Source of the DNA: Tanypteryx hageni
Lineage: Eukaryota > Arthropoda > Insecta > Odonata > Petaluridae
Reading direction: 5' to 3'
Length of the DNA stretch: 64,000 bases
NCBI GenBank assembly: GCA_028673005.1
Contig: CM054112.1
Span: 189,631,144 to 189,695,143, forward strand
The notes under the pieces were generated by a model. The model saw only the letters and a program-made list of their open reading frames with translations, had not been told where the DNA came from and did not search any database. Shown in pieces: positions 21,411 to 33,847 of the stretch. Made by a program: the position numbers and the translations under genes. How positions within the stretch are numbered: the first letter of the stretch is position 1; every line of letters begins with the position of its first letter.

Positions 21411-22185
21411 TTTTTACTTTCTCCTTATACGTAGTATAGGGGAAAGTATTGTATTCATGAAAAAATCGACAGAGATTTCAACGGAAATACGTTTTGAGGT
21501 CCCCTGAACACGTTTTGACCATTTTCTCGATGATGTCTGTGTGTGAGATAGCTTTTTTGTGGGTGCTCGAACTCGAAAACTATTAATCAGGTCAACGCGA
21601 AATTTTATATTTAACATTTTCATGACAGTCACAAGAACCGATTAGTTTTTGGTAAAAATCGGTCAACCGGAAGTGGGTGTTTACTCTTGTCACATCCGTT
21701 ATTTTAAAGTATTTGCTTTAATATTTTATAAATGTAAAAATGTATTGGAATAAAAGTTATAGGATATTTAATTTTCTACAACCTTTGTTTGAAACATTTT
21801 TTCATATAATGCATTGTTAAAGAGATATCTTATATTTTTAGCTGCCACCACCTGACGGCTATTGTTAACAATTGACGCTTAGTTACGTCTCAGTAACGCT
21901 CCTTTTTCTTTTCTTAATTATTGGAGCTTTGTGGCTATATCCAATATCAGAAGGCTATGGTTTGAGTTTATTTCTGTTCGTTGTAAAGTCTAAAATTTTC
22001 TCGGTTTCTTAAAATATTTATTATTATGTAACCTATTTGGAATTTTTAGAAATATTACAGATATGGAGAAAGTCATGTGGTGGCCACACCAGATTTTTTT
22101 TAATATTAACCATAAGACTCCAAAATTGAATTTTTTTATGAACCAGTTATATACAACAGAAAAACAAAGCGTCAACAAGAATATG
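21411..22185 (+). repeat. Hairpin-fronted interspersed repeat, longest copy
   Basis: It begins with a near-palindrome (ACTTTCTCCTTATACG then AGTATAGGGGAAAGT) and continues with 'ttgaggtcccctgaacacgt', 'attaatcaggtcaacgcgaa' and 'tcaaccggaagtgggtgttt'. The same blocks occur in reverse at 49060-50285 and, diverged, at 39863-40010, so it is an interspersed family. There is no long open frame and no clear target duplication; the family was not recognised. Confidence 0.6.
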
Positions 22186-25100
22186 ATCTTTTCATAAAAA
22201 ATAGAAAATAAACGTATGGATTTAAGACATTCCTTAGGTAAGCATAAACTCGATAAATAATGTTGTGTCCGAGTGGGTAGGAGTGGATTCTAAAGGAGAG
22301 AAAAACATTTTCCCAATGTAAGAGCTTTTGTTCCAAAGCTCGAGGAGAGGAAGGGACTCCACGGTCATTCAGGGCTGAGGGATAATAAGGGTTAGGGTTG
22401 GGACCGTGAGGGGGTCGGCAAGTGAGTGCGAAGCTAGGGCCGGTGGCACACCAGAGAGGCATGAAACATGCGGCAAGATGTTTTTCAATCATCAATGATA
22501 TTTGAACCACCGAAAACACTGAAATATCTTTGGCATGTGTTACTGCACAGGTTGTGATAAAAGAAAATTTAGATACAAAACGTTGTGATATTTTACAACT
22601 CAAAAGAAACAAATGATGATTTGTTAAAAAAGTTAATAGTAGTGATAAATACCCTTATACTAGCTGGAGCTACCCGGCTTCGCTCGGGAAAGAGTTTTCT
22701 GTATATATACGTCACGCTTTTTTTCTCAGCTGTTTGCTATGGGTATGGCATAATATTCCGTCACGCAGCTTCTCCGGCAACTAGCTGCATCCTTTTAGTT
22801 TACCATATCGGCAGTAAACGGGCTTCACTTCTTCATTTGGAAAAGATACGCTTCTCGTATCTAGACCCTGTCTTTGCGTTGCGGGTTGGATTTCCGTTAC
22901 CCTAACTTTAAAATTAACAACATTTATATGTTATTTATAAGATTTTTATTTTTTAATCACTTAGTAATTGTGTACATTTTTAATGTCTTTATACCATATT
23001 TTAGAAATTTGTTCATTAAATATTATTAACAAATACAATTTTTATTGTAATAATAAATATATATTAACATTTTAATTCATTTCTTGTGGTAAAAAAAGTT
23101 TAAGAAATTTTAAGAATAAACAACTGAAATACTGAATAATTAATGTATTTTTTAATTGATGTGCGATTTGATTCACCTCAAGTGCAATTTACCTAAATGC
23201 CCACCTCCGTTTTAAAAAAATTAAATACCCAGATGAGTGGTTAAGTAGCAAATGATTTTTATTACTCGGGGCCCCGCGCTGTCGGTGCCCAAAAATTTCT
23301 CAAATGTGTTATTCGGAGAAGAGGTTCACACGGAATTGTAACTACCATCTAAAGAAACCATTGAAACATTTTAGTCAGGCATGTGCTCGTGGGTGTATTT
23401 CAATGACGAATCCATCATATAATCAAGGCAGACTGCATTTCTAAAAATATTGGCGTAATCGAGCAGTTTTATTAAAATAGGAATTACTTCGAGTGCACCA
23501 TAAGCCCTGAATTTTCGTTCCCCATTCCTTAATTACGCAAGCGATGTTTACATTAACATTACTATTTATGTACTGTATTGTCAAGTTTTACCATTAATAT
23601 AATTATTAACGTCTTAATTAATATTCACATGGACAGATGCATCGAAGCCTTTAAAGCAGCAATAAAATTATGTGGATTATGTCGATACTACTAGCCAAAA
23701 CGTAAACAATAAACAAAATCTTCGTTACCGAACAAATAAAGATTGCTGGATAAGGCCTGGCATATATCTTCCTCCTTCCACTGCAAATAAGCTTCCTTCC
23801 GCTTATATTTTCTCAACATCAGAAAAATGAAACGCAAATTGGAGGGTGCTTAAAATTTAATTTTTAGTGTTTCTATGTTTTTGCAACATATTTTACTTTT
23901 ATTTTTACTAAAAACATCCCGCAAACATTCTTTAATTTACAAACCCTAGACCTATTGGATACTATTGCAATTGCAATTGGTTGACCGATCCAAATAGCTC
24001 CACTAAAATTGATTCAAATAGCCCCACTTGTGTGGACTTCAGATAAAGGGAAGTAGTCCTGTAGTTACGAACATAACGCGCTACTTGTAGCATAGAACAG
24101 CGTATAAAGCAGTAACGCTGTAAGTGAGACAAATAAAGTACAAAGCGAAAAAATTTTTAACATTAGACCTTAAACTCTAAGGCTGTAATGTTACATACCG
24201 TTAAAATCAGAGCTAGTAACCACTTACCTATATACCTTGAATTGCGTTTTGAAGGAATGTGCAGATGTATAACTAAATAAATTCACTTCAAGAGCATAAA
24301 CAACCGTATTCTACAATCGTTCACTAGCAAATGACTGCCAGGATGCGTAAGACATTATGCGCAGTAGGTCAAATGCTTAACGAAAAGCACTTCTGTACCA
24401 CGGGAAGCCCGTGTACTTATTTGTCCGTTATTTGCCGATTTTTCCCTTTAATATTTAGATCTTACAATTAGAAGGCATCTACTAGGGAAACATATTTTAT
24501 CTCACACTATTGACCGTAGTAAACATCCGACGACTATAGTGGATTTGTTCCTTTGAAAAGGAGTTGCTGTCGTTCAATTTGGGTTTCTTTGTGAATAGAA
24601 GAGGTTTAGAAAGTAAACACCGGTTAAGGACCTAAACAGCTTAGAATAGGAGAGACAATTCGGTAGTTTCCATAACCGGGTGGAAGGCAAACAAAGCGAT
24701 GAGAAATGGTACTAAAATGTAAAATGTTACCAGTACGCGGCATACGCCTACTCGGCCTCCCGGGTTGGGTAAGTCTGGTTAAGTGGTATTGGTTCCTTCC
24801 CACGTTCACTATGGCCTCCCTCAAGTTGGGTTGCGTTCATCTTATGTGATTACTCCTCGTACTATTTTCCTTCTTATATTTACGGATGACGTTTAAGTTC
24901 CGCTTTTTATGTACCCGTAGTAGTTCCATTTCTCGCCATCGACAGCGCTATCGTCGCTTTGTTTACCTTCTACACGGTTATGGAAACAGTACCGTCATTT
25001 CTTCTGCGTAGTTCCTCAACAAATCATTTTCAAGAGGAGTACACACTAACAATTACGTGGCAAAGGGAGGTGTTTTATTTGTACTGAGAATTTTTCAGGG

Positions 25101-25636
25101 CAGTACTTTGAGACATCTCGCGCGTCTTATGCGTTTTGAGAGTCGGCATAACAAACACTGGCCCCAAGAATGTATGAGACGGCGATGTGCTGTGTGGGAT
25201 GGACGACGACGAATAGGAAGGTATTATGTGCCATTTGCTACGTGGAAGTAGGTTTAGGACCATATTTCCGGATTTATTAATTCTACGAAAGTTAACTTGC
25301 ACCTTGAATTTATCAAAGAGAATACGAAACGGAACACCATTGATGATTTCAGATACATATTTATAAATTATAGGTGTTACCATGAAAAGAAAACTTTTTA
25401 TTTCATAACTCTCTCATAAGTATAGGGCGAGTGTAACTCCCATCGTGGCATTTTAACGCCGAAAAAAAAATCCGATCGGCAAACCCACAAAAAGGAATTA
25501 TAATTCTGCCGTTTAAAGATTAATGGAGGTTAAATTTCAATAAAAGGGTGTTTTTAAAAAGACAAAAATCCTTGTATCACTTGAAATTCTCCACCAAATA
25601 CCGCCTTCCGTTTTCCTAAAAAAATATTCGGGGAAC
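22186..25636. other. AT-rich non-coding DNA, no gene recognised
   Basis: A 146-codon open frame on the - strand (22172-22612) has no domain or start context and is not called. A short CCCGGCTTCGCTCGGG hairpin at 22673-22688 resembles a motif seen near the ends of some arthropod interspersed repeats. The rest shows no features. Confidence 0.4.
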
Positions 25637-26216
25637 CAGGGGCGGCCCGAGGAATTTTGGCGCCCCGGACGAGATAGAACTCCAGCGCCCCCCTTCGTTA
25701 ATATTTATTGAGATATTTCCAAAGTGCATGTTAATTTATTCATCGCTCTGTAAAAATTATTTATAATGAAAATTTAAAAGGAACGCCATAAAGATTCTAG
25801 CCTGTTCCTTTATATAAATTGATATCCAATATTTATTCACTTGCAAATAATGCCTGCTATAAATCTCCCGAACCCAAGGTATGCATTTCATTTCAAAATT
25901 CGCACACCCCAAACATCCACGCCCACCCTTGAGGCGCAAAAAATCCTCCCCTATATACCGCAGACGTAAAAAAAAACTAAAAATACCATTAGAGGTGTTC
26001 GCTTTTAAAACACCAGTGATGGCGGCTACTTTGTAGCCGAAATGGGTACATATCTTATTTTCTTAATCTATTGATAACAATCAAAGATAGGGCAGTTATG
26101 CGGAAATATGCCGCCTGAAGCAAAAGACTAAATACCGTATAAGTTCACGACACAGAGCGGCGGCAACAACAATAATGCCGCCCCAAACCTCAAACTCATC
26201 TCACGCGACGGCCCTG
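25637..26216. mobile_element. Putative hAT-type non-autonomous element (580 bp)
   Basis: The left end CAGGGGCGGCCCGAGG and the right end, inverted, CAGGGCCGTCGCGTGAG share 11 of the first 15 positions. The interior has 'ggcgccccgg' and 'cgccccccttcg' near the left end and 'gccgccccaaacc' near the right end, the subterminal style of hAT miniature elements. Adjacent bases do not show a matching target duplication, so the exact ends remain tentative. Confidence 0.55.
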
Positions 26217-28034
26217 ATCAAAGAAACTTAACTTCAGCCATAAGGTGAGCTCGACAATTCTTTCCACAGGAGGACAGAATGGAAGAGAGAAAATTCAAAC
26301 AGGAATACTAAGCCCTCTTTCTTTACGACCGAACCAACAGAAGAAATGGAATGATTCTTCTTCTGGGGAATTCGAAGAAATATGGAATCGACAAACGGAT
26401 AATTTGCGAATGTGGTCTCTGTGTATCGAGGAAAATTGAGTTATCGCGAAAGGCTCCCGTATATTCCCTGAAAATTATTTGGGAACCGCGGGCGCGCGAG
26501 AAAAATCAATAAGCACCATTAAATAAATATTTATCGGAATTTTTATTTGAGATTTTCAGCAACAAGGACCTCAAGAGGAGAAACATTCAGTTACAAATAT
26601 TTTAATATGTGGAAACTAATAATTTTTAATATTTATCGAAAAAACATAAAAGATATTCGCCGTGGGTGTAAGTCGATGAACGGTGCCGGTTTCGGCGAAT
26701 TTGTGGATGTAACGATACGTGCCTATAATAAACATTTCGCCAAATACGACCCGAAAACCTTCTCCGAGTTGGCAAAGGAATGCGGAACGGTTCAGCGATT
26801 TGAATAAAGAAAATACGAAAGTACTATAATGCAGCAGGCATGCATTCTATTCCCCTACATATACATATGTGAATGTGTGTGTATACCGAATTTCCTCGTG
26901 TGATGCGCTAGAAATACGGAAGTCAATTTTTCCTTGAATAAACAGCAAAAAATTAGGCGACCCAACCGCTACGAAGTTAAAATATCATTTTCTCAACTGC
27001 CATGGGGGTTTATGAATATTTGCAACTCGAGTGAAACATGTTCCCACCGTCCTTCGGAAATATGATTCGCGTCGTTAATGGTTTATGAAAAGAAACGGTT
27101 AAGTTTATTTGCAGATGGATTTCCTGAGCGAGAAAAAAAATAAAACGAGAGACAAAAGAGCGTTCACCAAAAATTTGTCTGTATGAAAAAAGAATATCGT
27201 CTCCATTTCAAAACATTCTCAACTGTTGATTAGCCAAAATTTTGCTATTTAATAGGTTGATCGATCGAATGATATGAATTGGCCGCTATTTCGAGCATAA
27301 AGCCACATCAGAAACAAAGAGGGAAAAGGAAAATTCACAAGATTGCGGGGAAGACCCCACGGATATAAGAATTGATATAACGAGACCGCAGTGCAGTAAC
27401 TTGGAAAGGGAAGCCCTTAAGTAAATCCTTCAAAGAATCCAGGTACCCGCATAAACCCCTCTTTCTGATTCGACTTTGGAAGAATGCAGTGCACAGTAGG
27501 GGCGCACACAACGCTGAGGTATGTTGCTTTTCTTAACGAATCGTTATAAGACTAACTAAAATAATAACAATTTACGAGTTAATTATAATCATTATTAAAT
27601 GACCCTGATATTATCAAAGAATTTTTCGAACAAATTTTTAACAATATGTTTTTAGACCAGGGATAAGCGAGTTGACATAATTTCGTGAAAATTACACGTA
27701 TGCATACGTGTAATTTTTACGAAATTGTGGTTAACATTCTCACCAGAGATCACTCAGGGTAAAATCGAGAACAAAATAATTCAATCCAAATTAAAATTGA
27801 AGTGACAAAATAATGAACTGCGCCGGCAAGTTTTCGACGCGAACGACAATTTCACAGCGTCTGCATTATAAGAGGGCGTTCGATCTTACTCCTTTGCAAA
27901 ATTGCACACGGTCGATGATATCTCCTTTCGTACCTCTTTCCTTTCTTATGTCCATTCCTCTCACTATATACATAGATCGACCATTACGGGAAAGGGCAAT
28001 GTATGAGTGCTGAATATCTCCTGTATCGAAGCTA
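26217..28034. other. Non-coding DNA with one palindrome and one small open frame
   Basis: No established gene. It holds the 48-base palindrome at 27679-27726 and an 86-codon frame at 26547-26807 whose C-terminal half (NGAGFGEFVDVTIRAYNKHF and onward to QRFE) has balanced, protein-like composition but no recognised family. Confidence 0.35.
27679..27726. repeat. 48-base near-perfect palindrome
   Basis: AATTTCGT and ACGAAATT flank a self-complementary core centred on ACGTATGCATACGT; over 24 base pairs only one pair (G opposite T) mismatches. It could extrude as a cruciform or be the tip of an inverted duplication. No element termini or open frame accompany it. Confidence 0.8.
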
Positions 28035-28042
28035 TGCATAAT

Positions 28043-30339
28043 TAGGCTGACCATATCCCAACAAGGCGAAAACGGGACATTTCCCATGAAGAAAACGGGA
28101 CAATTTTTTCGCACGACTATTTTAAAAAGGGTGGTTTATATCAGTCCAATAAATACATGATTTGAAGGAATTGGAGTAATTCTGTAGATTGGAAATTTAT
28201 CTTTAGTTATTTATTTATCTTAATTAGAGAGAAAATACCCATACTTCGTGCGTTCATATGGTCTCATAATGAGTTCACTACGTTTTTAATTCCAAGAAGC
28301 TCGTTTTTGAAAGGAAAAATTATTCTCCGCTACATCAACATAGTTTTTTCAAGGAGAAAGTAATCCTAATAGGAATGAAATTTATTATGAAAACGTTTGC
28401 TTTCCTTTTTAGCTCTCAATTTTAATATTATAGTAAACTACTTCTTTTATATTTGTTGCCGAATATTTTTATTTCATATATTCTAAAGGTTAATATAATT
28501 ACGAAATATTTTAGTGTATAAAAATTGATCGTCAACTTGATATTATTTTTTAAAAGTTGAGCGATAAGTTTCAACTAAAAAGACAGAAACGCTACTCAGT
28601 CTTTACAAGTCGATTAGAAGGAAAAAGACAATTTTTAAATAATTATTTTGCTTACGATACAGATAGGGTTTTTTAATTAAATATTACCGTTAGATAAGAT
28701 CTTTTGATCTCATTTCGGTAGCAATATATAATAGAATCAAACAGTGAGGAACCAATTTATTTAAAAATTAGATAAATAACATGTTAATTCTAGGGACCAT
28801 TTTGATAGAATTAAATATTTGCTTTATTGACTAAAAATAAAAATCGAAGGATAAGAACCTCCTTTTTCTAAGTTCTTCATTCTTGTTTATTTACAATAGA
28901 AAAACTTACATTTCTTGCATTTCAGTAATACAGAAAGTATAATTATATTTATACAGTTTAAACAAGAAACGACAACTAAAGCAAAAAATACTAAAAAATC
29001 TTTACTTATTATCAATGTTTAGTAGTTAAGCTGTTATATTTTTCTGCCGAGCTTATTTTCTTAACAAATTTTTATCTTTTACAATTTTGTCATAGAAATC
29101 ACTACACATCATGTCCAAGTTCACACGTACGATAAGCATTGCTTTCATAGTATCGATGCTTATTCTCGATTTTTCATTTGACCAAATTTTGTTCATGAGA
29201 GAGAATATTCTTTCAACTGAGGCTGTTGTTCCTGGAAGACAACACCAATTCGACGATTTTTTTTTAAATCTTCATAGGCTACAGATAATCTATTCATTTC
29301 CAAAAATATTTCGACCCATTTATTTGATGTAGATATATGTTCTGAGTTCCAAATTCCTATCTTTCTAGTTATGATGGATTTCATACAAACCCATTGGTCA
29401 AATAATTGGGTTTCATCTACTCCTATACGACTGAAATGATCTTTAATTTCTTCCAAACTGTTATGTATCTCATTTTAGTTTGAACACCATTATCTGGTAC
29501 GAAATACCGAACAACAACAGGAAAAAGTGTTCTCTTTTTTGTTCGAAGCATCTAAACTAATAGTTACACTACTGCATTTAATTAAATCAACGGAAACTTG
29601 CTCTAATACATAAGGTGACAAAACATTGCAAATACTTGCTTCCGATTTGGTACGGGCAGATGAAAACTTATGTTGGTAAATCTTTTTGATCAAACTAGAC
29701 AAACAGTCATTTGTGCGAAAACTCGGACCGTGACGCACTGTATGAATTGCAAAAAGAGCTTCACTGGCTGCAATTTTTTCACATGTCGAATCTTCTGGTG
29801 AAAAAATGAGCTGATACTTCTACAAGCCCCTGCTACATTTTCTGCATCTTTATGTCTTCGGCTTCGCAGGTGTTGATTTATGTCACTCTTACCTTCATGA
29901 CGATCGGGGAAAAGCTAAGAAGAATGTTACAGCCGAATCAAAGCCTTACACAGACATTCTTTCTTTAAGCGAATTAGAACGAACCATTAATTCTGTGACG
30001 ATGTTGATGCGTCGGCCTTGATTTGTTTGAATACCTCGATTAACCCCGCAACAAAGATTAAACATTGAAAGATCCGGAGCTCACGGAAACGGGCAGACAA
30101 ATCTGTGTACCTGTTCTATAAAGTGACAACTTGGCCTTATTCTCACCTTCCTAAACAAAGAAAGACTCTCAGTTAAAATCTAATATTATCCATATTTTGA
30201 GAAAATTGGCGTCTGAATTTTAATCTCGAAAAGCTTTGAAACGGGACAAAATGACTCTTTTGCCGAAAACGACGGGACGGTCTGGAAACGGCCCGAAAAC
30301 GGGACTGTCTCGGAGAAAACGGGACGTATGGTCAGCCTA
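28043..30339 (-). mobile_element. hAT transposon with perfect 8-bp target duplication
   Basis: The element is bounded by TAGGCTGACCATA and TATGGTCAGCCTA, exact inverted repeats, and flanked on both sides by TGCATAAT (28035-28042, 30340-30347). Subterminal 'gaaaacgggaca' motifs are repeated near both ends. At 2297 bp it is a plausible size for an autonomous hAT; a decayed transposase lies inside on the - strand. The clean target duplication suggests a fairly recent insertion relative to other elements here, though the gene has already decayed. Confidence 0.9.
29040..29990 (-). pseudogene. hAT transposase (ZBED/FAM200-like), frameshifted
   Basis: Reading the - strand: GKSDINQHLRSRRHKDAENV (the DNA-binding region), IAASEALFAIHTVRHGPSFR, NDCLSSLIKKIYQHKFSSAR, then SVTISLDASNKKE, which is the 'TDaSN' motif that normally leads into VVVRYF; here the frame shifts at 29535 or nearby. 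The C-terminal dimerisation domain, LPGTTASVERIFSLMNKIWS followed by EKSRISIDTMKAML, is present near 29130-29240 in a different frame from the preceding MEEIKDHFSRIGVDETQLFD stretch. At least two frameshifts make it non-functional. Confidence 0.75.
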
Positions 30340-30347
30340 TGCATAAT

Positions 30348-30755
30348 GTAACTCTCCTTTAACGAACATATTGATTCTAGCACCGGCATAAAAACAAACC
30401 ATTTGAATATTGGGTTTCTTCAGATACAAGTGAAATGGACATCGGGAATTAGTATGTGCGCAATAAAAAGTTTATCTAACGCAAAAACTAAATTATCGAT
30501 TCTGGATGCACTACTAACAGAGAACTGATAAATATATTTCTCGAAAGCAACACTATGATTTTCTAATGTCAACTTTTTTACAATTCAATTTATTTACTTC
30601 ACTCGAATATTTTAATGTACGAGTTCTACTGCGTTTAAATAACCGAAACGAAACATTTTCCGCCTTCAATCTTAACCACATAAAAATAACACAAGCACTT
30701 CTTCGATCACGTTTAGTTGCCGGCGCATAAAAACGCATTAATAAAAATACATACC
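30348..30755. other. Non-coding DNA, nothing recognised
   Basis: Flank of the hAT element; no gene or repeat is supported. Confidence 0.35.
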
Positions 30756-30759
30756 TTAT

Positions 30760-31020
30760 CAACCCGCCATCTTAACCGCCGACACACGCGACTCCAGCCA
30801 TTAACCTCACCATCTAGGTAGGAAGATCGCGCTCGCGCATGTAAAATTGCGCCTGAGTTGAGAGACGTGGAGAGGAAACGGCAAGAGAGAGGAAGATAGC
30901 GTTAAGGAAGGAAATACACAACACACGCAGACGAGCGACTTCCTTCAGCATTTTGCGGGCGAGCTGGCCCATGTGTCTCCGATAGGCATCGAGGAACCGG
31001 CGATCCGAAACGGTGGCAGC
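30760..31020 (+). promoter_or_regulatory. Candidate promoter / 5' non-coding exon
   Basis: A CpG-containing patch in otherwise AT-rich DNA carries CCGCCATCTT (30764-30773), the reverse of a YY1-type AAGATGGCGG motif found near metazoan transcription starts. About 250 bases downstream, CGGTGGCAGCG|gtgagt forms a strong splice donor. No ATG is in frame with the donor, so a 5' UTR exon is more likely than a coding one. It lies 4.5 kb upstream of the first visible galactosyltransferase exon on the same strand; linking the two is inference. Confidence 0.3.
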
Positions 31021-31153
31021 GGTGAGTCGAGGGGTTGCGAGAACATATAAAATAATTAAAATACGGCTCAAAGAAGAAGGGGGAGAAGGCGAGCGGAGAG
31101 GAGTTCCAACCGTCGGGAAGGAGTGTCTGGTCACTTCGAAGGTTCATTCAGAT

Positions 31154-31382
31154 CAGTGGTCTTCAAACTTCGAGAGGCTGCGGAGCCCTTTAAGTGACCC
31201 TCTTAAACTACGACTCTCCACCAACAAAATTAACTTTGCAATGAATATATAACTGTACATACGATATGTAAATACGTTTGTTTTAAAAATAGTATCATAT
31301 TTTATATTATATTATGATTTTATTACTTGTTTTTTATATTATTTCTTTAATCTGTGAATCACTTCGCGGATCCCCGCTTTAG
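31154..31382. mobile_element. Degenerate hAT-type miniature element
   Basis: The left end CAGTGGTCTTCAAACTTCG is a typical hAT terminus, followed by 'ctgcggagccctt'; toward the right, 'cttcgcggatccccgcttta' mirrors the subterminal region. The right terminus itself is not clear and no target duplication was found. Confidence 0.45.
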
Positions 31383-33071
31383 ATTCAACGCAATATGGAG
31401 AGAAAAATCGCCGCGCAAGAATCTAACCGAACTACGATGGCGCCTTAAGTCGGACTAAGTGTTCCTGTCATGTATTTGTTAGTGTCTGAAAACTTTCACT
31501 GGTCCTACACAAAGGGCGGCAGTATCCCGGTGGTGGGGGTTAATAGTATTTTTTAAGCAAACCACGAAATAAAGGATTCCGTTCGTGCACGAAGGGCAAC
31601 GCTAAGACATGCTGCGGTATGCTGACCCTGGGCCAACATTACCTGCCACGTAAGTCCTCGAATCACCCTTCCTTCTTGCCCAGAATAGACTTCCGGTAGG
31701 GACCTCGAAAAAAAGACCGCGAAAGGAAATGCTGAATCTTAAACTCCTATCGGCCTTGGTATATGGGTGGTTAAGAGTATCTGCCGGGGGAATGGATGTT
31801 CGTGTTTGTCATTTCGGGTTAAATGTAAGAATGCACCCAATAGTCTAGAAGCAGACGGATAATTATTATTAGACTTAATCACGAATTTGGCGGTATTTGT
31901 GCTTCCGGCAGCTATTCAAATTCGTAGGCGTTGTAATGGAATGAAGTTGGTTTGAGAGATGTTACCTTTTCGTGACGCGATGGATTCTTTGTCTAAGGGG
32001 TAGGGAGACAAATAAGACCGAAGCTACGGCGAACTCTTCATTATATTACGACACCGACGACGGATTACACTGTGCAAAGCAGAAAATCAAAATAGAAGAT
32101 GGGAGAGAGCGGGTGTTGGTTGACGTAATAGGATTTGGGTTCTCAAACAGGCTCTTCTCGATACTTTCATCACTGAATCAAAAACTCCGGTAATTAGTAC
32201 ATTAGTTGACTGAAGTAAATTTATTTTCTCGGCAAAAATCTGTTTCGTACATGTTATTTGTTTTGATAACTCGTAAAAATACGCTAATAGTCCGTATGAA
32301 GCGCTAAAATGCCATAAAGAGCCTAAAGAGACCAATCAAGTTGGCGGAGTTCGTTCCCTTGGAATGAAATGTGCATCGAATTTCGCAGAATGTAGCCCAA
32401 GCATTTGTTTGTGCTACTACTGACAATGAATTAAAACAAACTAGCCAACTTTGAATTACAAATATTTTAGTAGTTTTTTGGCCATTGTACTTGAAAATAA
32501 AAGTATTTTACCGGCTTCCCTCCTTCCTTGTGTGTGCTCGGTGTGAAAGAGTAATGGCTATAATAATCCTAGAGGTTGATTAGCCAGAAAATCAATATAA
32601 AAAAATCAAACAATCAGGCTGTCTGTGGTTTGTGCGCGACACTACATGCTCAAGGGATCATCATAATCCGAAAAAATCTATTATTTTTATAGAATATCAT
32701 CCGGAATAGAAACATAGTTTAAATGAACCATATCGCGCTACAATTGAGTTTAGTTCATTCTTGTCGACTTGCTTGATCAAAATTTGCCCAATTATAAGAC
32801 TTTTTTTTATAAACAACACTACATAAGCCATGTTTTAAAAATAATTATATAGCGTTCAGTTTCATTATAATATGTCCGTTTTATGCCCAGCTACCATTAA
32901 GCTGCCCAGGCAAGTGTAACCAGTACATTATTGCATGGACCAGAGGCGTACGGATGAGAAATGTTGCACTATGCATGTTGCAGCGAATTTTTTTCAAGCA
33001 GCTTCATAAATAAAAGGTCGCCTTACATTCGAGATCGCCCTGTAATCGAGTTAAGGCAGTATACCATATGG
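31383..33071. other. Non-coding DNA, nothing recognised
   Basis: No gene, RNA gene or element is supported; open frames are short and unmatched. Confidence 0.4.
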
Positions 33072-33313
33072 CAGTGTTTCTCAGCCGGGGGTCCCCGCGT
33101 TATTTCTCGGGTGTCCACGAGTTGAGTAGACATGACGTTTATTTTTATCTATAACTTGTTTGATGCCGCGCATTGCTCTGATTAATATTTAAAAGTGAAA
33201 AAGTAGACAATGAATGAAAAATTTATGAACTTTTCATGGGGAGGGGTCCGCAGAAATTGTGCAACTTCGTATGGGGTCCGCGGCTCCAAAAAAACAAAGG
33301 TTGAGAAACACTG
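33072..33313. mobile_element. hAT-type miniature element (242 bp)
   Basis: Termini CAGTGTTTCTCAGCC and GGTTGAGAAACACTG are inverted repeats with one mismatch. Flanks ccatatgg (33064-33071) and cctcatgg (33314-33321) agree at six of eight positions. 'GGGGTCC' motifs sit near both ends. No coding capacity. Confidence 0.8.
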
Positions 33314-33847
33314 CCTCATGGTAACCCAATATTCACGATAGTAACAAGACAATCTCGTTTTTTTAAAATATACAAATCTAATTAATCACAACTGCCGAAA
33401 TTACTCGTGTTTTATGCTAACCACTCTTTAAAACTGAGCAACATATTACTCAATTATTACACATGAAACGTACGTACGTACGTACTACAGTGAAATACAG
33501 ACCTACGAAGCTCGAATTAATGAGTAGGATTACTCGTTGACAGAGTAATGGTGAAATCCAGGTTTTCGCGAGTCCCTTATCGCGGCTTAGAAAATATTTA
33601 TCTTTTTTTCTCGTTTACCTAGAGAACCACGAAGGGGAGAGCGCGAAAGCAACCGTAACGGCTGTCATTTCGCACACCTAAGCACCAGAAGACTATCCTA
33701 TGAGTACAACGGCAAGTTGAAGCGGTCCAATGCCATGATTTACGGATTGAGGCGCTGTTTAAGACGTAAGTGGTACCACTATAATATTTGATCGTGTAAA
33801 AAGAGACGGAAACGACCGAATGTGGCCTTCTTTTTCTCCCTAAACAG
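33314..33847. other. Non-coding DNA with an (ACGT)n run
   Basis: A self-complementary acgtacgtacgtacgtac run lies near 33468-33485. Nothing else is recognised. Confidence 0.4.

Noticed and set aside
22172..22612. 146-codon open frame on the - strand
   Set aside because: Low-complexity proline-rich middle, no recognisable domain, arbitrary start and no splice or promoter context.
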